Below are positions 1 through 13,000 of a DNA stretch of 64,000 nt, piece after piece. The notes under the pieces are model-generated. The model saw only the letters and a program-made list of their open reading frames with translations. It was not told the origin of the DNA and ran no database searches. The position numbers and the translations under genes are program-made. The stretch is taken from NCBI GenBank assembly GCA_037013495.1, contig CM072806.1, forward strand, positions 5,270,001-5,334,000, written 5' to 3'. Numbering within the stretch: the stretch's first letter is position 1; every line of letters begins with the position of its first letter. Origin of the DNA: Hippophae tibetana. Lineage: Eukaryota; Streptophyta; Magnoliopsida; Rosales; Elaeagnaceae.

Positions 1-571
1 AGCCTCTCTTAATATGCCCATCATACTATTTCCTTAAATATATAGCGGTGGAAGTTTCAGTCACCTCGATTTGATGTGCTCATACATAATCGAGTTTCCT
101 AGATGGAGGACAAAAAAATAAAAAAAATAAAGAGCATTACAGTACAACCGTTGTTAATAAAAAGAAAGCCTGGAGAATAAAGTGACATTTTCGACTAAAC
201 GTCGCCTTTTGTAAGAGAAATAGACTAATAATTAAAATTATAGTAATATGTAAAAATTTGCTGATTTTTTTCCCTAAAAATAATCTTAATAAATAAAACT
301 TAGAATAATTATTAGAATTTTAAAATTGTGTTTAATTGAAATTGAATATATATTAATATTAATTTTTTATATATTTTTATATTTTTCTTAAAAATAAATG
401 TTAGATAATTAAAAAATGAAAAAAAAATATTAATAATAATATTTTAAATAGTAAAACAAAGTAAAAATTATGTTTACATTCAATTTTTTTTTTAATAAAT
501 GTTAAAAAATAAGAGACGTTAGACCATGAATAAATTCTTACCTAACAATAGTTATTATCTGAATATATTTA
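1..571. other. AT-rich spacer, no gene seen
   Basis: Long A/T runs and stops in all frames. I see no coding segment, splice pattern or element ends here. Confidence 0.6.
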
Positions 572-1022
572 AAATTGATGGAAATAATTATAATTATTAG
601 CAGAATCTCCCCTCCATCCACGCACATTCCTACCCGATCAACTGCTAGGATTTAATAATTTGCTTCTGGAATAATAAATTCCTATATATATCACATTGAA
701 AAGGTATCTTACCTTCGTAGTTCGTACACATACTGAGAGATTCAGTTAGTTGTTACAGTGAATGGTTAAGTTAACAGGCATATCAACGACACTAAATTGA
801 TGGAAATAATTATAATTATTAGCAGAATCTCCCCTCCATCCACGCACATTCCTACCCGATCAACTGCTAGGATTTAATAATTTGCTTCTGGAATAATAAA
901 TTCCTATATATATCACATTGAAAAGGTATCTTACCTTCGTAGTTCGTACACATACTGAGAGATTCAGTTAGTTGTTACAGTGAATGGTTAAGTTAACAGG
1001 CATATCAACGACACTAAATTGA
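572..1022. repeat. Exact 222-bp tandem duplication
   Basis: Bases 572-793 and 794-1015 read as identical copies, and the first seven bases of a third unit (aaattga) follow at 1016-1022. The unit holds a less AT-rich stretch (ctcccctccatccacgcac) and no open frame. With no visible mismatch the duplication is either very recent or an assembly artefact. No flanking element ends were recognised. Confidence 0.93.
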
Positions 1023-2161
1023 AAGCAACAAATATAACTTATAAATGCAATGTAGCAGGGATATAATTTCTGTGTTGAACAGATATCTGTTTGGACTTTT
1101 TTAGCAAGTTTCATGGGAACTCCAACTGATCTTTGATTGTTTTAGGAATTTCAAGGGTCCATACAATCAAAGCATACACAGGTCCTTCTCCTCCTAAGCT
1201 GCAAAATTTTCCCTTAGTACTACATACATGGAGCTTTGTCATCCAGAAAATAATCTGCGCATGCATACAGAAAAAATTCAGATCAAAAGAAAATATAGTA
1301 ATGCTGTCTACTTTTGACTAGTTTGCATAATTGCTACCAACTTCAACTCACAGGTTTATATTTAAGGAAAAAGATATTCGAAATCCGTTATCTTTTATGA
1401 AAATGTATTTTAGTCACGTATGTATTAAGTAAGCACCAAAAATCTATTATTTTTACAAAAAAAATCGTAAAAATCTGTTTTCTAAAAATAAATAAATAGG
1501 ACAATATAAATTCATTATCTTTACAAAATGGACTTTTGTGACATTTGTAAAGTTAATGAGCTTGTACTAAATGACCTAATAGGTATGAATTTAAAGTATA
1601 CTTTCATTAAAAGTAACGTATTTGGACCCTTCATCTTATATTTAATTTCGTATTTTATTTATTGAAATAATGTCATTAATAACCTTTAGAAATGTCACAT
1701 GAATGACATGTGATCATTTTTTTCGATGAATCATCAAAAAGTCGTCAAACGCAACACTATTCGTTACGTTTGGTACAAAAGTTTTAACAATTTGAAGGCC
1801 ATGGAAAGTTTCAATCAGCAGGGTTAAAAGGTTAGGGACATCCCTAAGGTAAAATCTATCATCATCTACTTTTTAAGAAATACACCAAAAAGAAAAGAAA
1901 GAATTTTAAACAGAATATCTGAGTTTAAAAAGTTCAAACTTTGGCATTTATTAATTATGAATATCAAATATGTCCCCTTTTAAAGGCTTAAATACTGATG
2001 AGGATATCAAATTTTTGGCAATGAATTACAACGGATGATTGATAATATGGAAACTTTTAATGGAAGAGGAAATTCATAACTAGAGAGGTCTTGAAGTGCA
2101 GTTCCGGAAAACATAACAGATACATAAATCATAAATACTTACCTGTGGATCTCAGCATTAT
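1023..2161. other. Spacer, no supported gene
   Basis: A 62-codon frame at 1133-1321 has no recognisable motif and is probably chance. The rest is AT-rich. The part near 2161 is the likely 3' flank and UTR of the minus-strand F-box gene. Confidence 0.5.
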
Positions 2162-4158
2162 TTAAACGAAATTAGAGAGGTCTTGAGGTGGATCAATCCA
2201 GATGTTCTCAAAGGGGTCTTGCTCTGCCCAATCATAAAACCGCTTACGAGGGTAGTATCTACAATCATTAAGAGAGTATGATATGCATCGCTTTCCATAA
2301 AAACGAACCTTAGAGAAGCAAACACTATTCCTCAGCGTTCCCGGGAGATTAGATCTTGAAAGTGATACCAAGAAACTCACAAAAAGTGTTACACCTGCAA
2401 GAGTTTGCATCTCATTCCATTCCATGTTTGTCAGATCCAGCCTAAATATTTTAGGATATTCACAAGAACATGTATAAATAACTAATATATCACCCTTATG
2501 CTCAGCCATAAACTTTCCCTTCCACCAATTTTTGGCAAAAAAGTTTTCATGGCAACTGGGTGGAGGCACAGTGAGGACACTCCAAATCCTTTCCAGAGGG
2601 TCAAATACCCCAAGCCAACCTGTAAGGCTCAAACAATAGAAGACCTTATTACAAAAGACAATCTTATTCCAAATGCTACTGACAAAGGGCAAACGGTTTT
2701 GATAGTTAACAGTAGTCCACCCTGTTGCCCCAGGATGACTAGTACTAATAGCAACAATTGTGGGCGTGATGTGCTTAACCGTAAAAAGTATGCAGCCACT
2801 AGATGTTGGGGCACACGAAAATGCAACTATTTGATAAGTCAACTCAAATCTCGGTAGGTTTATGATTTCCTGAGTGAAGGGATTGAAGAAGAACAAACAG
2901 TGAGATGCATCTTTGTATAGCAACAGCCAGCCATCTTTAGTATAACATACCCTAGACCCAATCAACTCAGGTAACTCACGGGAATATATTTTGCGCTGCA
3001 ATGGATCATAAAATTCATAAGAAGTTCCATATAATGGAAAGTACATAAGCCATGGTGGTTGGTTGACCTCCCGGACAGAAACGGCTATTGAGTGCCATCT
3101 CTTGCATACAATAGAAACGCGAATATTTTCCTTTAGAGAAAGGCGACACATTATGAGCTCCAAGAGTTCAATAGGCAGGTTAGGCCAAGTCTGTAGCTCC
3201 AATAACTCATCCTTCTCAGCGCTTTTGCTGTCTGTAACGGTTTCATTTAACCTACATCACAAAATCCTGGTAAGTTCTAACATAGTAAATATAAGAGAAG
3301 ACTAATTAATAAGCTGAATTTGCATTAAAACACAACTGCAACAAATGCACATCGTTTAAACTTACTTTTCTTTACTCAAAGCTATAGATAAACATCACTA
3401 CCTCATGAATGATTAGTACTTTTACTTCATCACTGCACCGTCAAGTCTTATAGCAAACACTCTACAACAGGTCAATCAATGTTTTCTGGTATTCTTGTTT
3501 TAGCAAGACATGAAAATCAATAACAGATTATCCAAACTAAAATAACAACTACAAAGCCAAAATTTGACTCATCAAGGAGCCACAATATCAAGAATTAGGT
3601 TTCTTTGAAATTACAAGTAACGAAGCTTGCATTAAGAAGCCATAACTATGCAAAATCAAAGATTCAAAAGAACTTATAATCGTATGGTAACTTGGTTTCA
3701 CCCATAAAACATCTCATTACCAAGATCCTATGACTCTTACAATTTAAACCAATTAGAAAAGTCCGTCTACAAAAATGAATCAGAATTCACACCAGTTTTC
3801 CAAATTTTCAAACAAATTTCCGAAAACTTAATGCTGATACTTCACATCAAACATCATTTCTACCAATATGCAAAAACCTAGAATTAATTATCGTCTATAG
3901 CTCAAAACCCATTAATAAAACCCATCATGCTTTGACAATTTACTTCAGATCTAAACAATTCCAAATACACAACTCAACAGGGAAAAAAAATAAATTACTA
4001 CTTGTAATGCAGTCATAAGCAAAAAGTGATCCAACCCTAGAAACCCGAATCACATCATAGGATTGTGAATTACATTCAAATGAAAAAAAATTAAATTGAT
4101 TATGTAGTTAAGGAAAAGAAACTTACAGTTTAAATCTTCTCTTTTTTCTACCAGCCAT
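2162..4158 (-). CDS. F-box protein with DUF295/kelch-like C-terminal domain (two exons)
   Basis: Probable substrate-recognition subunit of an SCF ubiquitin ligase. Exon 1 is 4127-4158 (ATG at 4158, encodes MAGRKKRRFK plus two bases), donor GTAAGT at 4126-4121; exon 2 is 3251-2162, acceptor AG at 3253-3252; the intron is 875 bp. The split codon joins as CTG and the frame then reads on without a stop to give 373 residues. The F-box follows at about residues 29-70 (LPIELLELIMCRLSLKENIR, then the CKRW motif). The remainder has the Trp- and Gly-rich look of plant F-box proteins with a DUF295 or kelch-like propeller (FNPFTQEIINLP; VFDPLERIWSVL). The 11-residue basic first exon is too short for ORF finding, and the long frame by itself would need a TTG start. 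The nearest Arabidopsis relative that I recall is At1g57790. The substrate is unknown. Family call is firm, function is inferred. Confidence 0.88.
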
Positions 4159-4260
4159 AATTGTTCAAATTGAATTGTGTTGTTCAGGATAAAGATTTAA
4201 GAGCGAATTAGAGTAAAAGCAGAGAGAATAAAAAGGCTTTGAGAGAGAAGGAAGAGAAAT

Positions 4261-4275
4261 GTTATATATATATAC
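4261..4275 (-). promoter_or_regulatory. TATA-like element upstream of the F-box gene
   Basis: A run of alternating TA lies about 105-115 bp upstream of the ATG at 4158, read on the minus strand. The position suits a TATA box with a 5' UTR of roughly 80 bp, but such runs are common in this window. Confidence 0.35.
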
Positions 4276-5384
4276 ACACACAAACGCAAAATGCAAATGC
4301 CTGTGGCTAACATTACACGTGTGCCTCTATGTTTTTAACGGCTTCGTAAAATTAAGATGTTGCCGCGCTGTCAGTAAATTCTAAAAAGTAATGTATAGGG
4401 AATGGTACAAATTGTAGGTGGGATTTATTAATTTTTGAGTTATTTTATAAATTGATTTGATTACCATATTTTTGTAAAATTTAAAACCTAAATTCTCAAA
4501 ACATAACTTTCAATTAAGTATATAAGGTCGTTTCAGTGCAAGTTGCTTAGGCGGTTTTAGATTTATTGAAATAAAAAACATATTATATAATTTAATTTAA
4601 AAATTCTTATTATTATATATTATATTTATTTAATCTTATATCATTAATAAAAAATAAGATGATTTTAATAGTTATTATGAGAATACATAATTATAATTGT
4701 TTTTAAAATTAATTAAGAAAAACTTTCACATAATAATTATAAAGGTTCGTTAGTACAAATAAATATAAAAATTATCAAAATTGAATTTTTAAGTTTGGTT
4801 GAAGGATTAGAAATTATGAAAATCGATTGAAATTAATCAAATTTATAATATTAATATATATTAATTTTTTAAAATATATATGTTTGATTTGATCTTGGAA
4901 TTAGATTTAGTTGGTGTTTGAAAAAAAATACACACCCTAGTAAAAAAACATTTAAGTTTTTAAGAAATTATTTTTCATTTAAAGTAAAAAAAAATTAAAA
5001 TAATATTAAATATAAATTAATCAACAACATAATATGAGAACTCTTGGTCATTAAATAACTCACATATTAATCTAAGAGATATTAAGTCAACGTATGAGTT
5101 TCATTACTCGATAAATATCTAATATGATAAACAGTTTAAATAATCTCTTAATTGTTTGATGATAAAATAATTATAAAGAGATAAATGCAAAATCAAGATA
5201 AGTTCGTGGATAAAGATAATCAACATATAGTATATTCTCTTATATATATTTAACATGTATATTTCTCGTAACTTGATAATTACTTAACAAAACAAACACA
5301 ATTTTTAAGTCTTCCTATAAATCTCTATTCACCTCTTTAGATTACAAAAAGATATATTCTGGATTTTTTTAAAATCACTTGAAG
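4276..5384. other. AT-rich spacer
   Basis: The part next to 4276 is the presumed F-box promoter. Beyond about 4,400 it is A/T-rich sequence with no coding signal and no repeat ends that I can define. Confidence 0.5.
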
Positions 5385-5584
5385 TTATTTAAGCATTAGA
5401 GGATGAAAGATTAATATACTTAAATATGTTAGATGATAAGATTGCACCCGATATTTATACATTTAATACAATGGTTAATGCATAATGTAAATTGGGCAAT
5501 ATGGTTGAGGCAGAGTTGTACATGAGTAAGATACTGCAAGGAGGGTTTAGCCTTGATACACATATTCATACTTCATTGATATTA

Positions 5585-6352
5585 CCTCATGTTTGGTTGG
5601 ATTGAATGGAAAGGAATTAGAATTAATTCCTTCCATTTTGTGTGTTTGGTTGGACGGAATAGACGGACGGAATGAAATTGATTACTAATGGAGAAGGAAT
5701 CACAATTCCTTCTCCCCCTTAGTAATCATAATTTCATTCTCATCTAAACTTTTTTTTTCAATTTTACTCTCACCTAAAATATACCTTAAACTCAAATCCC
5801 AAATTCCCAAACCCAAAATTCCAAAATCCTAAACCTTAAACCATAAAACCCTAAATCTCAAATTCCTAAACCCTAAAACATAAATCCCAAAACCCTAAAC
5901 CCTAAACTCTAAAACATAAATCCCAAAACCCCAAATTCCAAACCCTAAACCCTTTTTAGAAAAATAATAATTTTAACCCTAAACCTTAACCCACAAATAT
6001 AACCCCAAATCCTAAATCCCACATCACAAACCTCAAAACCCTAAACCCTATTTAGAAAAATAATAATTTTAATAATATATTTCTTTTTAATTAAATAATA
6101 ATTATTTAGAAAAATAATGATTTCAATAATGTATTTTGTCTGACAAAAAAATAGTAATTAAATAACATTATTTGAACTTCACTAAATGTAGGGGTATTAA
6201 GATAATTTACAGTTTTTTTCATTCCATTCTAATGACAAACCAAACATTATAATCCTGATTCTGAACTTGATTCCAGTGATCAAACCAAACAACATTATTT
6301 CTTTTTCATTCCGATTCCAATTTCGATTTCATTCCACGAACCAAACAACACC
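5585..6352. mobile_element. PIF/Harbinger (Tourist-like) MITE inside the PPR pseudogene
   Basis: The element is 768 bp. Its ends are inverted repeats sharing TGTTTGGTT: the left end reads CCTCATGTTTGGTTGGATTG and the right end, reverse-complemented, reads GGTGTTGTTTGGTTCGTGGA. It is flanked by TTA at 5582-5584 and 6353-6355, the three-base target duplication typical of PIF/Harbinger. Removing the element and one TTA restores the PPR frame (TSLI-L-GYCRNND), which fixes the boundaries. It has no transposase frame. The middle carries degenerate telomere-like repeats. Confidence 0.85.
5805..6056. repeat. Degenerate telomere-like AAACCCTA repeats inside the MITE
   Basis: Many variants of AAACCCTAAA, AAACCTTAAA and AAATCCCAAA, irregularly spaced. 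They resemble the plant telomere unit (CCCTAAA) but are scattered and mutated, and they lie wholly within the transposon, so they are not a chromosome end. Confidence 0.75.
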
Positions 6353-8344
6353 TTAGGATATTGTAGGAATAATGATGTGGATAGTGCTTGTAAGGTTTTT
6401 CGGTTAATGACACAAAAGGGTTGTCGAGGGAATGAGGTTTCTTATAATAATCAAATGCATGGACTTTGTGAAGCTGGCCGTATTGATGAGGCCTTCAAGT
6501 ATTTTTCTCAGATGGGGGATGAAAATTGCTCTCCTGATGTGCGTGCACATACTATTCTTATAGATGCGTTGTGTAGATTAAGTAGAAGAATAAAAACACT
6601 TAATTTATTTAAGAAAATGGTAGAGACGGGTTGTGAGCCCAATGTTCATACCTACAATGTGCTTATGGATAGTCTGTGTAGATAAAATAAGCTTGATGAG
6701 GCCAAAAAGATGTTGAATGGTATGTTGGAGAAACGGTTGATTCCTAATGTGGTAACATACAATACTTTGATTGATGGGTACTGCAAACAGGGGGTGGTTG
6801 TTGCTGCATTTGAGGTTTTAGGTTTGATTGAATCAAATAATTGTTCTCCAGAACTGGACATTCGGCGAATTGATTTGTGGGCTTTGTAGAAAAGGAAGTC
6901 TGCACAAGGCAATGGAATTACTCAACCAAATGCTTGATCAACAGCTTTGTCCTAGTGTAATTACATATAATTTATTGATTCATGGATAGTGTAAAGCAGG
7001 TCATTTAGATAGTGCTTATTGGTTGCTTAATTTGATGAGTGAAAATGGTCTTGCTCCTGATGAGTGCACTTATATTGTTTTTATAGATACCCTTTGTAGG
7101 AGGTTAAAAGAAGCTAATGCACTGTTTGGTTATCTCAAGAAAAAGGCATTAAGGCAAATGAAGTGATACATACTGCTTTGATTGATGGGCACCGTAAGGG
7201 TGGAAAAATTGATGATGCCCAATCTTTATTTAATAAAATGTTTAGGGATAATTGTTTGCCCAACTCATATACTTATAATGCTTTGATAAATGGGCTCTGC
7301 AAAGAGAATATGCGGCATGAAGCACTATTATTGGTGGAAAAGATGTTATCTTCGGATATTGAGCCAACTGTTCATACATATGCAATTCTCATCAAAGCAA
7401 TGTTGAAAGATGGTGATTTTGACCATGCTTATGGGGTTTTGAACCAGATGATCTCAACTGATAATCAGTCTAATTCGTTTATTTACAATGTGTTTATCCA
7501 TGCATTTTGCAACATAGGGAAAGTAGAAGAAGCATTGCAAGTAATGTCTAGAATGAAGAAAGAAGTTGTGCCGGATTCAGTGACTTATACAATATCAATT
7601 GATACATATGGCAGATTGGGATTATTGCATAATGCATTTAATATTCTTAAGTGCATGCTTAATACTAGCTGTGAACCTTCACATTATACCTATGCTTTTC
7701 TCCTCAAGCACCTTGCTTATGAAACAAGAATGAAGGCAGACAGTAGTACTATGGGGCTTGATTTAGCTTCGTGCTTCTCTGGCATCGATATTCTTGACAT
7801 ATGGAAGACGATGAAATTTCAAAATGCTTTGGATCTCTTCTTTAAGATGGATGAACATGGCTGTGCACCCAATGTTAGTAATTATTGCAAGCTTATCATA
7901 GGCCTTTGCAAAGCAAGGCGCTTAGAAATAGCCCAAAAGTTGTTTGATCATATGAGAGAAAGGGGAATACCTCCTAGTGAGGATATCTATAACTCTATTT
8001 TCACCAGTAGCTGTGAGATGGAAAAGTATGAAATAGCAATGCAACGAGTGGATATTATGATTGAGAGTGGTTATAACCCATCTCTGGAGTCCTCAAAGCT
8101 GCTTGTTTGCAGATTATTTAAGCAAGAGATCAATGAGAAAGCAAAATCTGCTTTTTGTAGTCTGCTACAGTGTGTCGATAACTGCGATGAAGTAGCTTGG
8201 AAAATTCTTATTGATGGATAGCTAAAAAGGGGCCTTGTTGATCAGTGCTCTAAACTTCTAAGCATAATGGAAAGTAGGGGTTGCAACCTTCACCGTCAGA
8301 CATTTTCAATGTTGATAGAGGGGATTAGAGAAAGTGGGACATAA

Positions 8345-10065
8345 AATCATTGCTACTCGAAATTTATTTTCTGGGTTTTCTGTTTCATCATTGGAGGAGA
8401 TTTTTTCCTGTTTGTCTTGCATTTGGTTGTGAGGATGGTGGTACCATTTCAACTTAATGCATATAAACTTTGCTCACACTTAGTTTAAATAAGTGAAAAG
8501 CTGTTATTAATATTATTTTGTGAGGTTGGGAATTAGCTTTTTAACTACCATGTTCTTTGAGTTAACTTTGTGAAGATATTTTTTCCAGTTTCAAACTCTA
8601 TAGTAAATAACTAAATATCTATTTTGAAGTATTTGTTTGATATCCTATTATTTGTGGCGGTAATGCTCCTAGTTGCAGATGTAGAAGCAAGAAAAGTTTC
8701 ACTAACAACTGTTAGGGTACAAGGGGATGATGATCTTATTCTCTTTTATTCTTTGTCATTGTTTTCTTTTATGCCAAGTCAACAAGATTGGTTTATTATG
8801 TTTAATTTGATGCAATTTGTCCCACAGGTTTGGGCAGATGAAGACTACAGTGGTGATTTAACATGAGATGAACCTGTCAAGTACTATACGTTAGCTTGTC
8901 TTTCTTTCAATATCTATTTTTTCTTATTCCTTCCTTGATTTTTTATCTTATTCATACTGATAATACTATAAAATTGGCATTTAATATTTTAATCGACTTT
9001 ACTAATCATGTGAACCCGTCTAGGTTTTAAACTACCTTTGAAGGATTAAGGAAAGATCTCAAGATTCTTTATTGCAGGAAGATTGAAAATATCAATTCAT
9101 ATCAATGGGTATATTTGACATATCTATAAATGTCCTTAGATATCGTCTCAAATACATGATTCCTTATCCTAAATGTAACGCGAAAAACATGCTTGATTGC
9201 TTTGCAGCGACGATATCATTCGAGAGTCATGGGAAGCAGATTGCACTTGCCAACTCGGTGAATTCTGTACACATTGGTAGGAATATACCAGATTTAAATA
9301 AATACTAGCCAAACTGTTTTGGATATTACCTTAAATAATTTTAGAAGGTTAATATCAATCTTATAAGGATTAAGAAAAGATTTCAAGATTTGTAATATTC
9401 AATTTATCATAGAAGAAAAGGAAGATTTGTAAAAAAGATTTGCAATATTCAATTAATCATAGAAGAAAATGATAGATTCAAGATAGAAAAAAAAAATACT
9501 TTTCTTTAGCTACTAAGGAGCTTCTTTTTGGATCTCCCAGGTACCATCTTTATACTGTTGCAGGTTGTCGTGATCGGATTATGGTATATAGCTAATGGTA
9601 TCGTAATTCCGTTTAGTTGCATTGATTGAAGTTATTTGAGCATGAGCTATATCTTTTAATTAAAAGGATTTGGGCTCTAGTGACGTTAGTTAAAGCTCTC
9701 TGTTATATTTTTTTGTAGCAATTTGGCCTTTCATTAAGTAACAAGAAGGATGATTAGATTTTTAAAAAAAAATTAATTTTCTTACATCATTTTTAGTCTC
9801 TTTTTTTTCTATTGCAAAAGACAATTTAGAGCAAGCCCATATGCATAAAATTGCAAATCGCAGGATAACATATAATGATGTGCTCAATGTTTGAGTACAA
9901 ATCAAGCACTATATTATTGCGCTTCATTCATTCCAATGGTATGAAAATCTGATAACAAATATATACTTAGCAAATCTATAAACTATCAAGTTTATATAGG
10001 CACATGATGCACTATAAAATACGATCCAAATTCTCTAAAATTTAATAGCCTCGAGTGATCATTCC
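8345..10065. other. Spacer with two small unassigned open frames
   Basis: Frames at 8624-8866 and 9105-9308 have no domain I recognise. The first, from a TTG, starts with a hydrophobic stretch ending VADVEARK, like a secreted-peptide signal sequence, but it lacks an ATG and a conserved body. Bases 9,900-10,065 are the likely 3' UTR and flank of the downstream minus-strand gene. Confidence 0.45.
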
Positions 10066-13000
10066 TTAATGAATAGCATAAGTAGCTCTTACATATTCTG
10101 CAATATCTGCACTCTCAAACATTTCAACCCCTGTATTTGGATCTTGCAAATAAGGCACCTGTATATCATTATTGAAAATTTCATGATGTATCCTCTTAGT
10201 AGTTCATAAACGGCATCTAGCTCAGCATAGAAGTTATTTTCACATAGGAAAATTGAGGGACTACCTGAAAATGTCCAACTTTCTCATAGAGTATCTGTCG
10301 TTTTGGGCTGCCGCGTGAGCAACTGGAAGGGGGATATAAAAGAATGTCTCAGCTATGAAATATACAGCATTAACTTGTATACAATATAGAATAACAGATT
10401 AATAGATTTTTCTACAGCTGAACTTTTTAATGCAATATGACCATTTAAATTTATGGTGTCACAAAACTGCCACTTATGTCAGATAAGAGGTGATAGACAA
10501 GACAACATGTGGTATTGGATAGAACAAAATTGAAGTAGAGAAATGAGAAATCATTGTGAAGGGCAACATTTTTTATGAATACAAGTAAAAATAAATAGAC
10601 AAGACACAACAATAAAAAAGATAGCCAGGACCTAACCAAACACTAATCTTTTGTTTACCTTCGAACAATGTGGGGTAGCTCCAACTCTACTAAGACTTCC
10701 CGTACGTATTTGCAAAAAGGCGATCCCTGAATGAGATAGAAAAAATATTCCAAACAAAAGAGAGCAAAACTACGTAGCAAACACGAATATTTCATCATAT
10801 TTGACATTGTACTGTGATTCTTATCATTCATAAAGTCCATATATGACGGATCTGATCCTTCTGTCATAAAGACCAGAAGCAGACCAAAGCACTTACCTCA
10901 TATGCCCATACTTCAAGTGGTTTCGGGGGTAGTTTTGATGGAGAATAAGTAGCCCCCTAAATGTAAAACAAGATATGGTAAGTTCACAAAATTCTCTCTC
11001 AAATATCAAAGTAAAACATGCATATCAGGAAATTGATAAGTTCACAAAATATGACTTAATCTAACATTTATACATGTTCCAGAAGCTACACCTACAAATA
11101 TTTTTGAAAGGGATTAGGAACAAAACCATCTAACCTTTCCAGCTCGACCAAGCATACCAAGTCCAGCAGTCAAAGTCTGCAACACACAGAATATGATGAA
11201 TCAATATATAGCAGAATCGAGAAACATGAGTAGCCAACTGATATCAATACTTTTCAAGTTTACTTTCAGCAGATTGAGAAAAATCAGTAAATACAAGAGC
11301 CAAATGCTAACCGTCATTAAGCCAAGAGACAATGTCAATGGAATTTTCCCGTCACCTGTATATGCGAAGAAAAGTAATTTAGTTGCTCAGCAAATGTATC
11401 CGAAAACCAAAAACCATTGAGGATTACCATATTTTATAAGAAACAAGTTCTCTAAGTACCATACGAGTATGGCAATATTCATACCCATTACACGAGTGTG
11501 TCATAAAAAAGATACAACGGTGGAAGCCAAAATAAGGAAATGACACAAACCATATTTCCCAACCAAGTATTTGATGATGTCATCTGATTCGTACATTGAA
11601 ACACCAGTGTTTGGATCCACCTAAGCACAACATGCTAAAATATGAAACCGAAGACTGATGTTGATAGTGGAGCAAAACTAGGGTGTCCAAAAAAATAGGA
11701 AAATTACAAAAAATATCTTTAAAACTTATAACAACAAAAATAGTACCCAATAACATTGAACAAGATCCAATTTGACGGCCTTCAACATTAAATAGGTTTA
11801 AATAGTTATAGTTTAATTTCAACATTTGAACAATGTGTCTCACTATTTTTTAATGATAAAAATATATTAACTTGTTATAATAGGTGTTATTTTTGTAGTT
11901 ATAAAAGTACTATTTTTATTGTTTTTTCAAAAAATTATTAGCTAAATTATTGTAAGAGTAGTTGTGTACATTATCATTAAGTCAAACTATGCATTGCGCG
12001 TAACTTAATAACATATTGGAAGTTCTGATTTTCCACTTAAGGATTTGACGCATACAAAAATTTAATTTCCATATCCAATCAATTTCTTTCTTAAACAACA
12101 TTGATTGGTTAAGTCGCTTGAGTCCAGCTCATCTTAAGTGAGTTATAACTTAACTCAACTCATCTAATTTTAGCTAAACAGAGTTGGACTGTTGATAAAC
12201 AACTCATTTAATTTTTTTTCAACTACATTTATTTCTTTATCAAACATTTTTTGAAATAGATTTATTTATTTAATTCTTTTTGTAGGTTTATGATATTAAA
12301 TATATTGACTTATTGTTTTTGTTAAACTCGTTTTGACAGGACTGATAATATTAATTTCTAAATGTTAGATAGTGATATAATAATTATATTGTAATTAGTT
12401 TAATAAAGAAAGTAATAATTCAAATTTGTTGATCAATGAAATTTTTTAATTGTTTACAAAGAAAAAAATGATTGGTGTTTGGGTAAAAAAATGTTCCAAA
12501 AAGTGTTTAAAAATAATATTCAACCTTTTACCAAAAAAAATTGTTAAATGAATTGGTGAGCTACTTATAAGCTTAAATAAACTGTTCATTTAAGTTTGTG
12601 AGTTAAGTTTGTGAGTTAAGTAAGCTGGACTTTTCACCTCGTGAGCTTTATAGACCAATTTTCAGTGACCTAAGTTGGACTGCACAGCTCGTTTGACACC
12701 TCTAATAACATCACAAGACCAATCTAACTTAAACTTTGAATCTATATTGGAAATGTTAGGATAAAAATGCTTAGAGAAAGGTAAAAAAGAGAAAGGAAAC
12801 TCAATTTGCATATGGTCCAAAATGAATTTTGTGAAAAAGAAAAGAATAATTTACATGAGGCTTAGTGAACAGAAAGTTTAGTTTAGTGTTCCCCATCTTC
12901 ATGCTTCTAAAGTATATTCAACCAAATCTCTTATAGATTAAGACTCAACATACGTTGAGTCTTCCAGATTGTAAAAAGGTTTTTAGGTTCCTAGTTTTGA

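Larger units (their letters stand above)
5385..8344 (+). pseudogene. Decayed P-class pentatricopeptide repeat (PPR) gene
   Basis: Tandem 35-residue P-type PPR motifs are read across three frames (PDIYTFNTMVNA; PNVHTYNVLMDSLCR; PNSYTYNALINGLCKENM; PNVSNYCKLIIGLCKARRL). Intact P-class PPR proteins bind organelle RNA. This copy cannot make one: TAA at about 5482 replaces the usual Tyr before CKLG, TAA follows LCR near 6682, frameshifts lie near 6850 and 7135, TAG ends a long frame at 8219-8221, and a MITE interrupts the repeats at 5585-6352. The longest surviving piece is 7163-8221 (352 codons). The natural C-terminal end appears kept (stop near 8342). The N-terminal targeting region and first repeats are missing. 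From memory it resembles the At5g65560 type. An exapted transcript cannot be excluded. Confidence 0.9.

Noticed and set aside
2498..2857. 119-codon plus-strand frame
   Set aside because: It is the antisense shadow of the F-box exon, which has clear family motifs.
5805..6056. Chromosome end or true telomere array
   Set aside because: The repeats are degenerate, irregular and confined to a transposon with target duplication.
8624..8866. Possible secreted peptide with a signal-like N-terminus
   Set aside because: It starts at TTG, has no ATG in a good position, and the part after VEARK resembles nothing known. Kept only as spacer content.
9105..9308. 67-codon plus-strand frame
   Set aside because: No recognisable motif and AT-rich codon use like the spacer.
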